Shown one piece after another: positions 24,575 to 35,500 of a stretch of 64,000 bases of DNA. The DNA comes from a virus. The notes under the pieces are model-generated. The model searched no databases, was not told where the DNA came from, and was given only the letters and a program-made list of their open reading frames with translations. Position 1 is the stretch's first letter. Each line of letters begins with the position of its first letter. The stretch covers positions 1 through 64,000 of the IMG/VR virus record IMGVR_UViG_3300008267_000030. The stretch is one strand, 5' to 3'. A program made the position numbers and the translations under genes.

Positions 24575-25756
24575 TTAAGACCCGATCATCGGGTTAAGTT
24601 TTTTGTAGAACTCATCCGCTTTGTTTCGGACTGCGTCTTTGCGCATCTCCTCTTCGCTCTGGGCCGGAGTTTCGCTCTTAATCAATCCTAAATTTTTGCG
24701 GAGTTCATCCACAGATTTTCCGGAACCTTCCGCCATCCCGTCGGCGTAGCGGCGCTCTCCGATTCTTTGCCCGTACTTATCCAGCAGTTTGGGCAATGAC
24801 GCTTCCAGGGCCTCCAACTGCAGTATTTTCTGGATGTCCAATGACGTCGGCTTTCCATCAGGACCGACTTTCATGAACTTAGATTCCAGATACGCTTGTG
24901 GGTCAGATATAATCTGTTGCGCCCTTTCCCGAAAACCCTCCAATTCATCAATGGGGACTTCCAGGCTGTCATCGCCTGCGAAATTGATTTGATACTGCGT
25001 GAACGAGTTAACTTCATCCTGGAAGTTCTTTCTGTCCTCTTCGCTCAAACCTCGCATTTTTTGACTGCCAGATGTACCGGCGTATTCTGCCAAGGCGGGA
25101 ACCAGTCCTTTGTAGAACTCAGAAAGTTCATTTTTCTTGCTCTGGGCAAGACCGTCGAACTTCTCTTTGTAATACGGGGACAAACCGTAGCCCTCCAAGT
25201 CAAAGTCTATTAAAAGGTTGGGGTCTCCCAACTCCTTCTTCAATTCTACAAGCCAACCGTCCTGAATTGCTTCGGGACTCATGTTGGGGTTGTTCTTTGC
25301 AAATACATCCATCAAAACGTGGTCGATACCCATTTCATCGACGTTTGTATCCGCAAGTCCCATAATGCGATATGCCTCCGGGCCATATTGTTTGTATAAC
25401 TCAACAATCTGCTTTTCCCGGGGGTCTTGCTGACCAAGAAGAGCCATTAGGTCTTCAACGCTTTTAACTTTACCGCCAGTCAATTCCTCAATGTTTGGAA
25501 TTGAATTAGGGTCTGGTGGCGCCTGTTGCGCTGCGGCCTGCTGCTGCATTGCAGCCATTTCTTCCGGAGACATTTCCTGTCCGCCTTGCTGCTGTGCCAT
25601 TTGCTGTTCTGCAGCCATTTGCGCAGCGGCCTGATCGTCAAGTTCGCTATTCATGCCGGGAATTACCGGACTTTGCCCACCTTCACCGCCTTGAGCGGCT
25701 TCTTCTTCTTGCTTCAACCGACGGTATTCTTCGATTGGGTCTTGGATTTCAGCCAT
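24575..25756 (-). CDS. Candidate capsid scaffolding protein
   Basis: This 393-residue protein starts at ATG 25756. Residues 10-80 are low-complexity and Gln/Ala/Glu-rich; the rest is charged and helical with many Glu and Lys, and the C-terminus is basic (KADEFYKKLNPMIG). A highly charged helical protein between portal and capsid genes is the usual place and look of a scaffold. No protease motif was found, so no maturation protease is proposed. Confidence 0.7.
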   Translation of the reverse strand: MAEIQDPIEEYRRLKQEEEAAQGGEGGQSPVIPGMNSELDDQAAAQMAAEQQMAQQQGGQEMSPEEMAAMQQQAAAQQAPPDPNSIPNIEELTGGKVKSVEDLMALLGQQDPREKQIVELYKQYGPEAYRIMGLADTNVDEMGIDHVLMDVFAKNNPNMSPEAIQDGWLVELKKELGDPNLLIDFDLEGYGLSPYYKEKFDGLAQSKKNELSEFYKGLVPALAEYAGTSGSQKMRGLSEEDRKNFQDEVNSFTQYQINFAGDDSLEVPIDELEGFRERAQQIISDPQAYLESKFMKVGPDGKPTSLDIQKILQLEALEASLPKLLDKYGQRIGERRYADGMAEGSGKSVDELRKNLGLIKSETPAQSEEEMRKDAVRNKADEFYKKLNPMIGS

Positions 25757-25796
25757 ATTTTGCAAATTAAAAATTAGAAATGTTAGTTTTCAAATA

Positions 25797-28112
25797 TTAC
25801 GATTCTTTTTTCTTGTCCTCTTTCAGCAATTGTGCAACTTTTGTTGCTATTGCTTCGATATGAGACTCGTCAAGTTGCATTTTCTGGATTTCCTGCTGAT
25901 GTTTTTGGCCTTCAATTTCAGACTCATTCTCAGCCTTCAAATCCTCGAGACCCATAGCCCCTTCATTTTTGGCCTGTTGTACGGCCATATCCGCCTGGCC
26001 CTTACCTTGTGCTTTTGCTTGCTCGACTGCTATTTTAGAATCGGTCTGCATTTGGACAAACTGAGCCTGGGTCTGGTTGTTCTGCTCCATCTGCTGCTGA
26101 GCCGCTGCTTCCTGGGCCATACGAGCCTTTTTCTCTTTTAACGCAAAAATCTGCTGAGCGTACTTAACGTCATTAATGTTTTCAATTTCAAACACATCAG
26201 ACATATCAAGCGTTCCATTTTCAATTGCCCGGTCCATAAACTGATACAGGCGCTCCCAACGCTGCTCCGTTGGAACATTTTCAACGTACAGGTTGTACAC
26301 GTTCTGCCATACATCATCGCTGTTAATTTCGTATGGTATCCCCTGAAAATTACCCTTTGTCCCCATGTACTTAAACATAAGAATAAGGTATTTGCAAGAC
26401 CGGATATAGATGTTTTGTACTGCGTCGTAGTATGGTTTAAGAGACACGGTTGCGTTGTTAATCATCAACTCGCTGACTCCCTTTCCGGTTCTTGTCCCTG
26501 GTAGCGTACCGGTCATCTGTGGAGGCACGGACATAAATTCTCTTAAAGAAGATACGTTTGCCGCCATAAGATCAAGCAAGGCTCGGAGTTTACCGACATC
26601 ATCCGCATTCTCAATACCAATTGGCATATCACGGTTCTGGTTCATGTTCCGGGTGTAACTCTCGGAATTGTAAATGGCAATACCATCTGTAAACAATTCT
26701 TTGGCAAGTTCAAATCCGGTAACCTTCCCGCCGCCTGGCTTCATCATTACGTTCTGGAAACCCTTCATGTCCACCTTAATAATAGGAGGCAGAATGTTCT
26801 TGGCAATCCTTCTGGCCTTAACCCAGCATTGCTGGATCATGTCGATATACTCTACAGCCTTTTCTACGGGGCTGCTGTTTTGACCGTCTAAGGCAGCGGG
26901 CCTATAGCCTACAAATCCGCTATGGCAGGTAAAATAATCTACCAAATCGCTGTCTCTTTCTTGTCCGTATTCCCGGGCCGACGGCGTAACTTTACCCCAT
27001 TGGTACATTTCTTTCGTACCAATAATAAGTTTGCCCGCATACCTATACTGTAGCGCTTTCTCGTTAATAATGTCTTTGCCAGACTTATTCATCCCGACAA
27101 AGGTTCTTTCACGACCATCGCTACAGGTTCTTCTGGAGATAGTCAGCCTTTCCGTGCGCTGATATTCATAGTCCAGGACCGGGATAACCTTATCTGCTTT
27201 AAGCAGCGGCATATATCCAGCCATGAAGAATGTATTGATTGACCCACGGCCAGTAGTTAGCGCCGTAAACCTTTGAAAAAAGTTTTCCGCCGTTGTAGCC
27301 ATCGCCGCAACCTGGTCCCAGTTTTCAATCCATCCTTCGCCTTCATATTCCAGTTCGTCCAGCGGTACAAGAATGATTTCTGAAAACCATTGCGAATCAG
27401 ACAGGTCATTGTGCCTTGTGTAGTTTGATTGACAGTAAAGCGGATTCCATGCCCGTAGTTTGACTCTTCTGGACATTGAGTCTATTCTGATCCCGCCTAC
27501 TCCGTACACAATAAGATATTGCCTGAGCGCTTCAAGCACTGCAGGCATATTCTGATTGTTAAAAAAGTTTTTTAGAGCCATCTGCATATTTGCTTCGTCG
27601 GCAAACTGCTTGTTTTGAATGGTGCGCTCCAGATCAAACGGGTCAATCGGAAGTTCGTCAATTGACATTCCGAGTTCATCAAATAGGTTTTGAATGGCAA
27701 TATTGGTCTTTTTCAGGTCCATTGCCAGTTCAAGTTTTGATTTAAAATCGGCCCGGAGGTCATTGGCCCTTGCGTCAACCCGATACACCGTAGGCGTAAA
27801 AACCTGCTGGCTCATGTTGCCAAGCAGGGTAACGATAACCTGGTTAAGGATTTTTAGGTTTCGTCCCACATCTTCGGTAAACGGCTCCGGGTTCTGTACG
27901 TTAATGTCGTACTTTGACCGGTATCTGGTTTGGTCCTGGATGCCGAGAGCATACATAGCCAGTTCTTTAAACCTGGTTACGTTCCACTGACTGTTGTAGC
28001 GAGTGCCGAGGCTGTAGTTGTAATACATCCTTTCGGCGTTTTTAATCAACTTTTGTTTCAGTTTATCTCCTGAACTCGCTTTTAATTCTTCAATCAGTCT
28101 TTCCTCTTCCAT
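25797..28112 (-). CDS. Portal protein
   Basis: This 771-residue protein starts at ATG 28112, eleven bases after the preceding stop (an upstream TTG is unlikely). The core (residues 40-620) carries portal-like features: YCQSNYTRHNDLSDSQWF, a long helix rich region, and GTLPGTRTGKGVSEL near residue 550. The C-terminal 120 residues are Gln-rich coiled coil (QQQMEQNNQTQAQFVQ), typical of portals in large podovirus-like phages of Bacteroidota. It should form the dodecameric vertex ring through which DNA is packaged and ejected. The identification rests on size, the tail and its place next to scaffold and capsid. Confidence 0.82.
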   Translation of the reverse strand: MEEERLIEELKASSGDKLKQKLIKNAERMYYNYSLGTRYNSQWNVTRFKELAMYALGIQDQTRYRSKYDINVQNPEPFTEDVGRNLKILNQVIVTLLGNMSQQVFTPTVYRVDARANDLRADFKSKLELAMDLKKTNIAIQNLFDELGMSIDELPIDPFDLERTIQNKQFADEANMQMALKNFFNNQNMPAVLEALRQYLIVYGVGGIRIDSMSRRVKLRAWNPLYCQSNYTRHNDLSDSQWFSEIILVPLDELEYEGEGWIENWDQVAAMATTAENFFQRFTALTTGRGSINTFFMAGYMPLLKADKVIPVLDYEYQRTERLTISRRTCSDGRERTFVGMNKSGKDIINEKALQYRYAGKLIIGTKEMYQWGKVTPSAREYGQERDSDLVDYFTCHSGFVGYRPAALDGQNSSPVEKAVEYIDMIQQCWVKARRIAKNILPPIIKVDMKGFQNVMMKPGGGKVTGFELAKELFTDGIAIYNSESYTRNMNQNRDMPIGIENADDVGKLRALLDLMAANVSSLREFMSVPPQMTGTLPGTRTGKGVSELMINNATVSLKPYYDAVQNIYIRSCKYLILMFKYMGTKGNFQGIPYEINSDDVWQNVYNLYVENVPTEQRWERLYQFMDRAIENGTLDMSDVFEIENINDVKYAQQIFALKEKKARMAQEAAAQQQMEQNNQTQAQFVQMQTDSKIAVEQAKAQGKGQADMAVQQAKNEGAMGLEDLKAENESEIEGQKHQQEIQKMQLDESHIEAIATKVAQLLKEDKKKES

Positions 28113-28122
28113 GATTTTATTT

Positions 28123-29004
28123 TTATACGCCGCCAGTAACGAACCCCTGGCCAATACTGCTTAGGCCGCTTCCAATATCTTTGTACAGGGCTTGCTTTGT
28201 TGCGTCAATTTGGCTTTGAATGTTCTTTCTTTCTTTTTCCCGCAAAAAGCCCATCTGCATTTCGAGATTTCTGGCTTGGCCACCAAGTTGCTGAGCAAAC
28301 TGCTTACGCTGACCTTGGGTAGCAAGACCTTCGGCCCCCAGTTGTCTGATGCCTTGATTTTTTACTTGTTGCGCCCTAATGGCGGCATTCTGAACTTGAT
28401 CCGGAGTTTGAGCCGCAAGCATTGCGGTTTGCGTTGCTTGATTAGAAGCCTGCTGCAACTGCTCTCTACGGAAAGCATCATCTGCAGTTCTGGCTGAAGC
28501 AGCAGCCAAATTTGCACCAGCCTGTTCGCCCCTTACTTCTCCAATACTTGACTTTAGTTCTTTGGGAATAAAGTCTTCTGGATTCAACTTCTTTAATTTT
28601 TTTAGGGCTTGCAGTTTATCGTATATGCCTATACCAGCATTTATCACTCCGGGGATAGCGCCAGCCATTGCATTACCAGTGTAGGAACTTCTTGCAGCAC
28701 TTAGGTCTTGCATTTTGCCCTGAATTTCGGCCATCTTCTCAGCGTTTTCTACGCTTTGCGGAAGCGCCCCCAGGTCGGCAAGTTGCTGACCGTACTGGTT
28801 CATTTCGTTTCTGTAGCGAAATCCGGATGCCTGCGGTGGCATTCCGCCATATCCGTACATACTTGCATAGGCTCCGGAACGAAACGGGTTGTAACCCCCC
28901 ATGCCATATCCTCCGCCTTGCATTGCGCCAATCTGATTATAAAACGCTTGCTTTTCCGAATCCGACATCTTGGCAAGCATTGCCTGGAACTCTTGCTCGT
29001 TCAT
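28123..29004 (-). CDS. Low-complexity virion protein, candidate internal protein
   Basis: This 293-residue protein is rich in Gln, Ala and Gly. The N-terminal 60 residues have a Tyr/Gly-rich stretch (GGGYGMGGYNPF), followed by long Ala/Gln helices (residues 85-270) and a central hydrophobic Gly/Ala segment (GAIPGVINAGIGIY). This composition resembles ejected internal proteins of podoviruses. Position between tail hub and portal fits, but the role is inferred. Confidence 0.65.
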   Translation of the reverse strand: MNEQEFQAMLAKMSDSEKQAFYNQIGAMQGGGYGMGGYNPFRSGAYASMYGYGGMPPQASGFRYRNEMNQYGQQLADLGALPQSVENAEKMAEIQGKMQDLSAARSSYTGNAMAGAIPGVINAGIGIYDKLQALKKLKKLNPEDFIPKELKSSIGEVRGEQAGANLAAASARTADDAFRREQLQQASNQATQTAMLAAQTPDQVQNAAIRAQQVKNQGIRQLGAEGLATQGQRKQFAQQLGGQARNLEMQMGFLREKERKNIQSQIDATKQALYKDIGSGLSSIGQGFVTGGV

Positions 29005-29010
29005 AGTATT

Positions 29011-32000
29011 TTATTGTGCAGGTGGTAATGTAAATCCAATTTCAGCAAATATAAGGTTTTTATATTTTTCATCCCCAAGCAGGGTAATTTCTATAAACGG
29101 CCCAGTGATAAGAGGCCCGTCAAAAGGGTCAATTTGATCGCTGGTTTTAATTGTGGCTTGATAGTAATAATTACGTTTAGTAAAGTCTGCCGCCATTATG
29201 CTTGTTGTATCTGACGGGCTTACTCCAAGTTGCCCCTGATTATATCCTTCAATAATTGCAGACCAGTCAATAGTATCAACTCCATTGTTGTACTCTGCCA
29301 TTAACTTTATGAATGAAAAAACTTTGTGTTTGTTTATTTCATGATTAGCCACAAATTTAATGAATTGCTGTATCGGGAAGCCATTTACGGTAACAATACC
29401 AGACGGCGGCGGGTCGTTTAAAAATCTGTATGCTTCACCATTATAAAAACCGTACATCGTTCTTGGCTGAACTTCGCTTGCAACAAAGGTTAGCAAATCA
29501 TTTTTAATAAATCTTCTTCTGCCTTGATACTTTTCCTCAACAATATTATAAGCAAGACCACTACTATCGTCAATTAGTACGACCTCCATATTAAATGGGT
29601 CAAAACCAATGACGGAAGTATCGTATATTTTCCTTGTGTCGGTTTGAAATTTGCGTTGTTCCGATATAGAATCCTGCCCACTCGCAGATACTTGAACCAA
29701 TACTTTGTTTGCCGAATCAAAATAATAGGTCATTCCGGCTGTTGTTTGCGTAACTTGTTTTGGGTTTTTAGGTCCATAAGGAAGACGCATAACATTGGTT
29801 GTTCCGAATATATTTGTTGATAGGGAAAGAACGCCAGTACCATCAGTTCCTACTTGCTGAACCTTGCCCAGATAAACCATTTCAACTCCCTGTGTGCAAT
29901 AGAGGTAAATGTTTTCGCCCTGGTTTGTGGTAAGGGATTGATTCATAACCCTAACAATGTTGCCTACGTTTCCAGAAACCGTTCTACGATTTGTTGGATT
30001 AAACAGAAACCAATTGTTTAACTTAGTTCCTTCAATGAATTGCTCTCCGTGCGCATAAATTCTTAGCAAGTTTTCTTTTTTCGGAAATTGATTTTCAGCC
30101 GCAACATTTCCTATGTCTTGAGTATAGTCAACATCTGTGTTACCGGCCATTGTTGCCGAGGCCACTATGAAAAATCCATCAACTGGAGAAAGGTCTCCTC
30201 CGCCACTTGTTTTATCACCATAAGCAAAATTTGGAACTTTTTGAACGCCTGTTTTTATAACACTGCTTTGACTTTCAAAATAAAAATACAAATCAATTAC
30301 CGTCGGACTTTGGACCTGTTGAAAATTATTTATTTTGTATGAGTCCCCGTAATACGATACTGTTCTATTAGTATTTTGGTCATACAAGTTTTCTGCAGTC
30401 CAAAAAATATCTGGTATAACATTATATTGATTGTCGCTTATTTCGTTTTTTGAGTAAATTACTGCGTCCACAATTGTTTGAGCAAAACGCTTGTATGTAA
30501 TAAAATCAAATTTCCATCCAGTAAATACAGTTTTATCATCGCTGCCAACAACCATTTCATACAGGTTTGTAAGAAAATTATCATCTTCGTTAGTATTATA
30601 TGTACCCGCTACAAATCTGGCATCTACAGTGGGCAACCTAAGATTGTTTATATCATATCCATTTTGAGTCCATGAGGACTTGCACAGCAAAACCGTTTTA
30701 TCAATCCCGGTAACTTTAAAATCTTGTTCAAAAAAATAATTTTGTTCTTTGCTTCTAACATAATTTGGATCGGCGGTGTCTGTAATTCCCCTTACGCTAA
30801 TATATAAATTTTGCTCATTTGAAAAATTGATAGGCAAGCCTTCGGGTATTTGAAACCCTATGCCATAAAATTTAAGAGACCCAGACCAATCGTCGCAGTT
30901 TTTACCGTTAATGCTGGGGTATCCATAGATCAATTTACCATTCTGGTCTTCAAAAACCCAATATGCCCTTAACTGCCCTCTTAAAAAATTAGGTATGTCA
31001 AACTCGTCTCTTACAGAAAGTCCAATCTTTTGCACATCTGACTTCTGAAACGATTCGGTTATTTCAGTAGTTAATGTTGGTATTGTTACGTCAATTGCAA
31101 ATTTACCATCGTCTAAATCATTGACAATTGTATTTGTCCCAAGCGCCTTCCATTTTTCTGACAAAGAGGAGCCTGCCATATCAAGTCCATACAACCCAAT
31201 AAAAACACCTGGGTTAAAAGGAGCGTTTACGCTTCCCACTCTCTTCGTTCCTATTATTCTATTTTTTGAATCATAAAAAACTAAAGAAAAAAACTTTTTC
31301 CTTTTTATCGGCAAAAATGTTCTGTAGTAGGACCTGTTAGTAATCTCATTCTGGTCAGTTATTTTTCTTACGCTAAGCGTAGCAGATGGCATAATGAGGT
31401 CTTCTCCAATTTGAAGACCGGCATGAATAATTCTGTTATCTGCAAAAATGTTATCAACAACTCTTTTTGCAATACCATCAACCGCCAATGCTGCAGAAGG
31501 TGATATTGCGCCTATTGAATATAATAAATCAATTCTTGGAACAGCGACCCCATAGGTTCCTAAAGTTTGGTTAGCATAAAGAACTTTTACATCAAAATTA
31601 CTCCCGTTTGGTGTCGTTTCTGCAAACCATTTCCATTCACCCGTATTCCCCTGTCTAACATACCATTTAATCTTAGATACTACATTTTGAAATAAAACAA
31701 ATGTTCGGTCTTGCCAATCTAAATAGATTATATGTTGGACATTATTTAATGACAAAGGCGCTCCAGATGGAAGCAACCCAAAAAATGCTTTGCTTGGTTC
31801 GCTTAATCGACTTTCTGTAAAATCGTAATAAACAAAATTATATGCAAATTGATAACCGTATTTTGTTACAAAAGAAAGCGGCCTTTTTGTTCCATTTGAA
31901 GATATTTCACTAAGAACGACGGCAGCATTTATGCCAGTTGTAGGATCGGTATTGCTACTGTATGCAACTTGTCCAAAACCCATTGGGGGTTGTTTCAACT

Positions 32001-32547
32001 GGTCAAAATTGTAACTGGTGTATTGACCGGAAGGAGATAGGGGTAGTATGGGTCCAACTATCTGATTGGTTTTTTTGTATATTTCTGTATTGATGCCTTT
32101 TTGAACATCTAAATACCTCGGCTCTGTATGTGGACAGGACCAGATTATTGTTCCACGGTTATAGGCCATGCTAACATAATCATCCTTTTGAAATAATAAA
32201 CCACCCCAAGTAAGCACTGATTGAAATTCCTCAACTCCAGTCGCTGTGTTGGTGTTCATTACATATATGGCGTGGTCTCCGTCTTCATTACAGTTTGCAA
32301 AGAAAATTCTACCCTCAACATTGTCAACGCATGAACCAACTGTAAAATTTTTGCCAGGGGGCAGCAATGGATTTTTTACCAACTCATTTCCTGTAATACT
32401 CCTGACGCCGACATTCCTGCCGGCAGACGCCGTGTGCTTTGTCAATCTTACATTTATGGCGTCTGTAAGTTGCTGAGGCGTAACCGAATCGATGTTAGCA
32501 TCCGGAACTACTACCTCTGGCCTGTGGATAATTGACTGGACGTTCAT
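29011..32547 (-). CDS. Large tail protein, candidate tail hub or nozzle
   Basis: This 1,178-residue, mostly beta protein starts MNVQSIIHRPEVVVPDANIDSVTP-like and has many short strands with Tyr, Asn and Gly turns (IYVMNTNTATG, GTIIWSCPH, ILPLSPSGQYTSYNF). The N-terminal part looks like a beta-propeller and resembles large tail-stabilising or nozzle proteins of podovirus-like phages. It sits immediately downstream of the polyvalent protein gene. No enzyme motif was found. The exact ring position in the tail cannot be read from sequence. Confidence 0.65.
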   Translation of the reverse strand: MNVQSIIHRPEVVVPDANIDSVTPQQLTDAINVRLTKHTASAGRNVGVRSITGNELVKNPLLPPGKNFTVGSCVDNVEGRIFFANCNEDGDHAIYVMNTNTATGVEEFQSVLTWGGLLFQKDDYVSMAYNRGTIIWSCPHTEPRYLDVQKGINTEIYKKTNQIVGPILPLSPSGQYTSYNFDQLKQPPMGFGQVAYSSNTDPTTGINAAVVLSEISSNGTKRPLSFVTKYGYQFAYNFVYYDFTESRLSEPSKAFFGLLPSGAPLSLNNVQHIIYLDWQDRTFVLFQNVVSKIKWYVRQGNTGEWKWFAETTPNGSNFDVKVLYANQTLGTYGVAVPRIDLLYSIGAISPSAALAVDGIAKRVVDNIFADNRIIHAGLQIGEDLIMPSATLSVRKITDQNEITNRSYYRTFLPIKRKKFFSLVFYDSKNRIIGTKRVGSVNAPFNPGVFIGLYGLDMAGSSLSEKWKALGTNTIVNDLDDGKFAIDVTIPTLTTEITESFQKSDVQKIGLSVRDEFDIPNFLRGQLRAYWVFEDQNGKLIYGYPSINGKNCDDWSGSLKFYGIGFQIPEGLPINFSNEQNLYISVRGITDTADPNYVRSKEQNYFFEQDFKVTGIDKTVLLCKSSWTQNGYDINNLRLPTVDARFVAGTYNTNEDDNFLTNLYEMVVGSDDKTVFTGWKFDFITYKRFAQTIVDAVIYSKNEISDNQYNVIPDIFWTAENLYDQNTNRTVSYYGDSYKINNFQQVQSPTVIDLYFYFESQSSVIKTGVQKVPNFAYGDKTSGGGDLSPVDGFFIVASATMAGNTDVDYTQDIGNVAAENQFPKKENLLRIYAHGEQFIEGTKLNNWFLFNPTNRRTVSGNVGNIVRVMNQSLTTNQGENIYLYCTQGVEMVYLGKVQQVGTDGTGVLSLSTNIFGTTNVMRLPYGPKNPKQVTQTTAGMTYYFDSANKVLVQVSASGQDSISEQRKFQTDTRKIYDTSVIGFDPFNMEVVLIDDSSGLAYNIVEEKYQGRRRFIKNDLLTFVASEVQPRTMYGFYNGEAYRFLNDPPPSGIVTVNGFPIQQFIKFVANHEINKHKVFSFIKLMAEYNNGVDTIDWSAIIEGYNQGQLGVSPSDTTSIMAADFTKRNYYYQATIKTSDQIDPFDGPLITGPFIEITLLGDEKYKNLIFAEIGFTLPPAQ

Positions 32548-32565
32548 ACGGTAAAATTATAAACT

Positions 32566-35500
32566 TTATTCCGGTATATCGTATGCTAACGATCCCTTCT
32601 TTTTCATGCGCCTCATGATAGAATAACTTTGCGGAAGAGAACCTTCTCCTGGACCCTCTGGCTTAAAGAATTTTTCAAGCGCATTGCCCAGAATTGGATT
32701 GACCTCTTTTAAGGTTTCGATCATTTTCATGTCCTCCTGATATTGGTTCTCATACCTTTGGACAATCCGGCGGATGTCTCCCTCATTAAGGTAGCCACGA
32801 CCCATAAGAACGTCAATGTTTCCGGTTATCCCTTCGGGCAAAGTAACATTTATTTCCTTGCCAGCAAATCCAAGTCCGTAAGCAAGAGCGCCAAAATAAT
32901 CCGAACCTTTCATTTGACTTCTAACACGGTCTGTCTGCAGATGATCCATGATAGCCTGGAATGTCTTGTTATAATTTTCATTATAATTTTCGGATACAAC
33001 CGGGCCTACCATTTTTTCAAAAATGGTTTGGGCGTAATCCTCATGGCCTTCTTTTAGATACTTAAACAACTTGGTTTTGCGCTCATCAAACTTTTTCTCC
33101 CCAAGCAGGTCTGTCTTCTCAGCAAGTTTTGCATCCTTTCTCTTAGGGCTTTCCGACATTTCCTTAGTGGTCTTGGCTGTAATCCTTTCAATCGTAGCAA
33201 ATCCCGTAACAAAGGAAGCAAGCATCCCGGCAGTTCTGGCCAGTTCATATCCATCGTCTTCTTTTTTAATGTTTTTTCCTATTTGCTCCATTTGCCTTAC
33301 AGCAAGGTCAACAACTGGCACTCCGGTAGGATCGTAGAACAGGTCTGTGTTAGGGTCTTTGAGCGTCCCTTTGTTTTCCTCTGTCTGCTCCTTGTCTTTG
33401 TAAAACGCTGCAAACCCAAGCGCAAACGCCACTTTAGGAATTATTTTGGCAATGTTTCCATACTTGCCTACAAACAGGTTGAATACACCAAGTAAAGCAG
33501 ACGTTGCCAGACTTCTATTTTGCCTTCTCTTTCTTTCCTCCTCATCCTCGTCTTCAAAGTCAATACCCAGCGCCCACAAGGCAATTGCAATTGCCACCTG
33601 CTGGTAAAGTATGTCCATGCCAATTTTTACAGCAGCATACGTCTGAGTATTTGCAAGGATGCCAAAAACCTTTGCTCCGGCACTCCACCTTTCTTTTGCG
33701 TCAACTGTGCCGGACATATCCATAATAGTCCTCCAGTTGTTGCGAAAGTTATTGTATGCGTTAAGGTCAAATTGAGCAAGCATCCAGTTGATTTCTTTTC
33801 GGGTGAAATCATTTATGGACTTTTTCTCCGACCTTAGAACCTCTGCCTTGGTGGTTTGATTTGACGGTACGTTGATCTCATCAGAAAGGTTTTCTGCAGC
33901 GGCAAGCGCATTGTAGTTAGGATTTTTTATTTCCTCGTCCCAGTTAATTTCGGATGGGTCTTGAATTAAACCCTGCTTATTCAAACTGTTTGCATATCCC
34001 GCAAACAGGGCTGCTGCAGATACAAACCGGTCGGCCTTTTCAATTGTGTATTTGGCCATAAAATTTCGGGTGTTTTTAATCGCATCCCCGATTTTTACCA
34101 ACAATTTTTTAGCCCAGGTCTTACCAGCAAACTTGTTCAATTCCGCATACTGCTTTGAAACAAGACTCTCTGATTGATATGTTCTTTCACGAAGAGTTGT
34201 TGTGCTGTCAAGCCATCTCTTTTGCGCCTCCGTTGGCAATATGGCTGTTTTTAACGCCCATCCAGTAAGTTTAAAACTTACCCTTGCCTTAATCTGCAGC
34301 GCACCAATAGACTGTTTTGCATACTGTCCAAGGTCAACCAGAACTGCGCCAATGTTACCATTAACCAGTTTCTTAATCATCGGCTGGTCGCTTACGCCAA
34401 TGTACCCGAAATATCTTTGGCCATCCACTACGCCCTCCATAAAGGCCAGGATGACTTTAGTAGTACGGTCTGAGTACTGCGGGTCAAACAGATTTCTGAA
34501 CTGCTCAGACTTAATCATTCGGTCCATAACAAACAGTTCTTCTGTCATCTTCGCCTGATAAAGCGTCTGGTAATAGCGCTTCCGGAAGTTTGCAAGCAGG
34601 TCAGTGCCATAAACTACCGCATTATTGGTAAAGGTAGTTCGCTCAATGGCAGTCCTTGACTCTCGTCTGTCAATTCTGGCCTCCTCAAATACAGTGTCTG
34701 TGAGCGTAGGGTTTGATGATTCGTCTATGCCCCCTTTGCCCAGTCTGTCAATTACGTTTAGTGAAACGTACATTGGGTTTTCGGTTGGGTCAAACAACTT
34801 AGAGAAGAACGCTGCTGTGTTCTGGCGGAACTCCTCAGAGATTTCAGCGTAGAAATTGCGAACCATCTGCGCCAATTCGGCCTGCGACCGGTCTATTGTG
34901 GTGGCAAGGGTTTGATGCTGATCCGGGTCAAAGTCATTCTCAAGAATGTTTAGCGTCTGCTCGGCAATTCTAATTTCCTCTGCAAGAATATCCTTTTCAA
35001 AAATATTAGTGTAGCCGGATGACATCAACCGCTGCTCCTCCATTTTCTTGTTAAGATACTTATTCCAGTTAATCATCATCGCTTCCCTCCAAGCCTGCCA
35101 TGTTGAATTTTGGCTACCGGCCTGAGCAAGGATATTAAATACCTCCGTTGCTCTTACCGCTCTTTCATCCATATCGTTTTCAATGATATGAGTTTCAAGC
35201 GCCTGCAGATTATCGTCAGTTCTTTTCTTTACGTCTCCAAACAACACTTCCTCCCGCTGATAAAGTTCCGCCCGGAGTGTATCCTTGGCCTCCTCACTAC
35301 TTGATACGTTTTCAAGCAGGTTGTTAAGGGAAAACTTGGTAACGTCTCCTTTGTACTGCCTAAATTTGTTAACAAGCGTGTTTAGCCTGCTAAGCCTTTC
35401 CTGGGCCTCTCCTCTGGCTGCGTAAACTCCAAGGTCGCTCAGGTCATCCAGTTCAATGTAATCGTTCAGGATGTTGTGCAATCTCTTCAGTTCATTATCG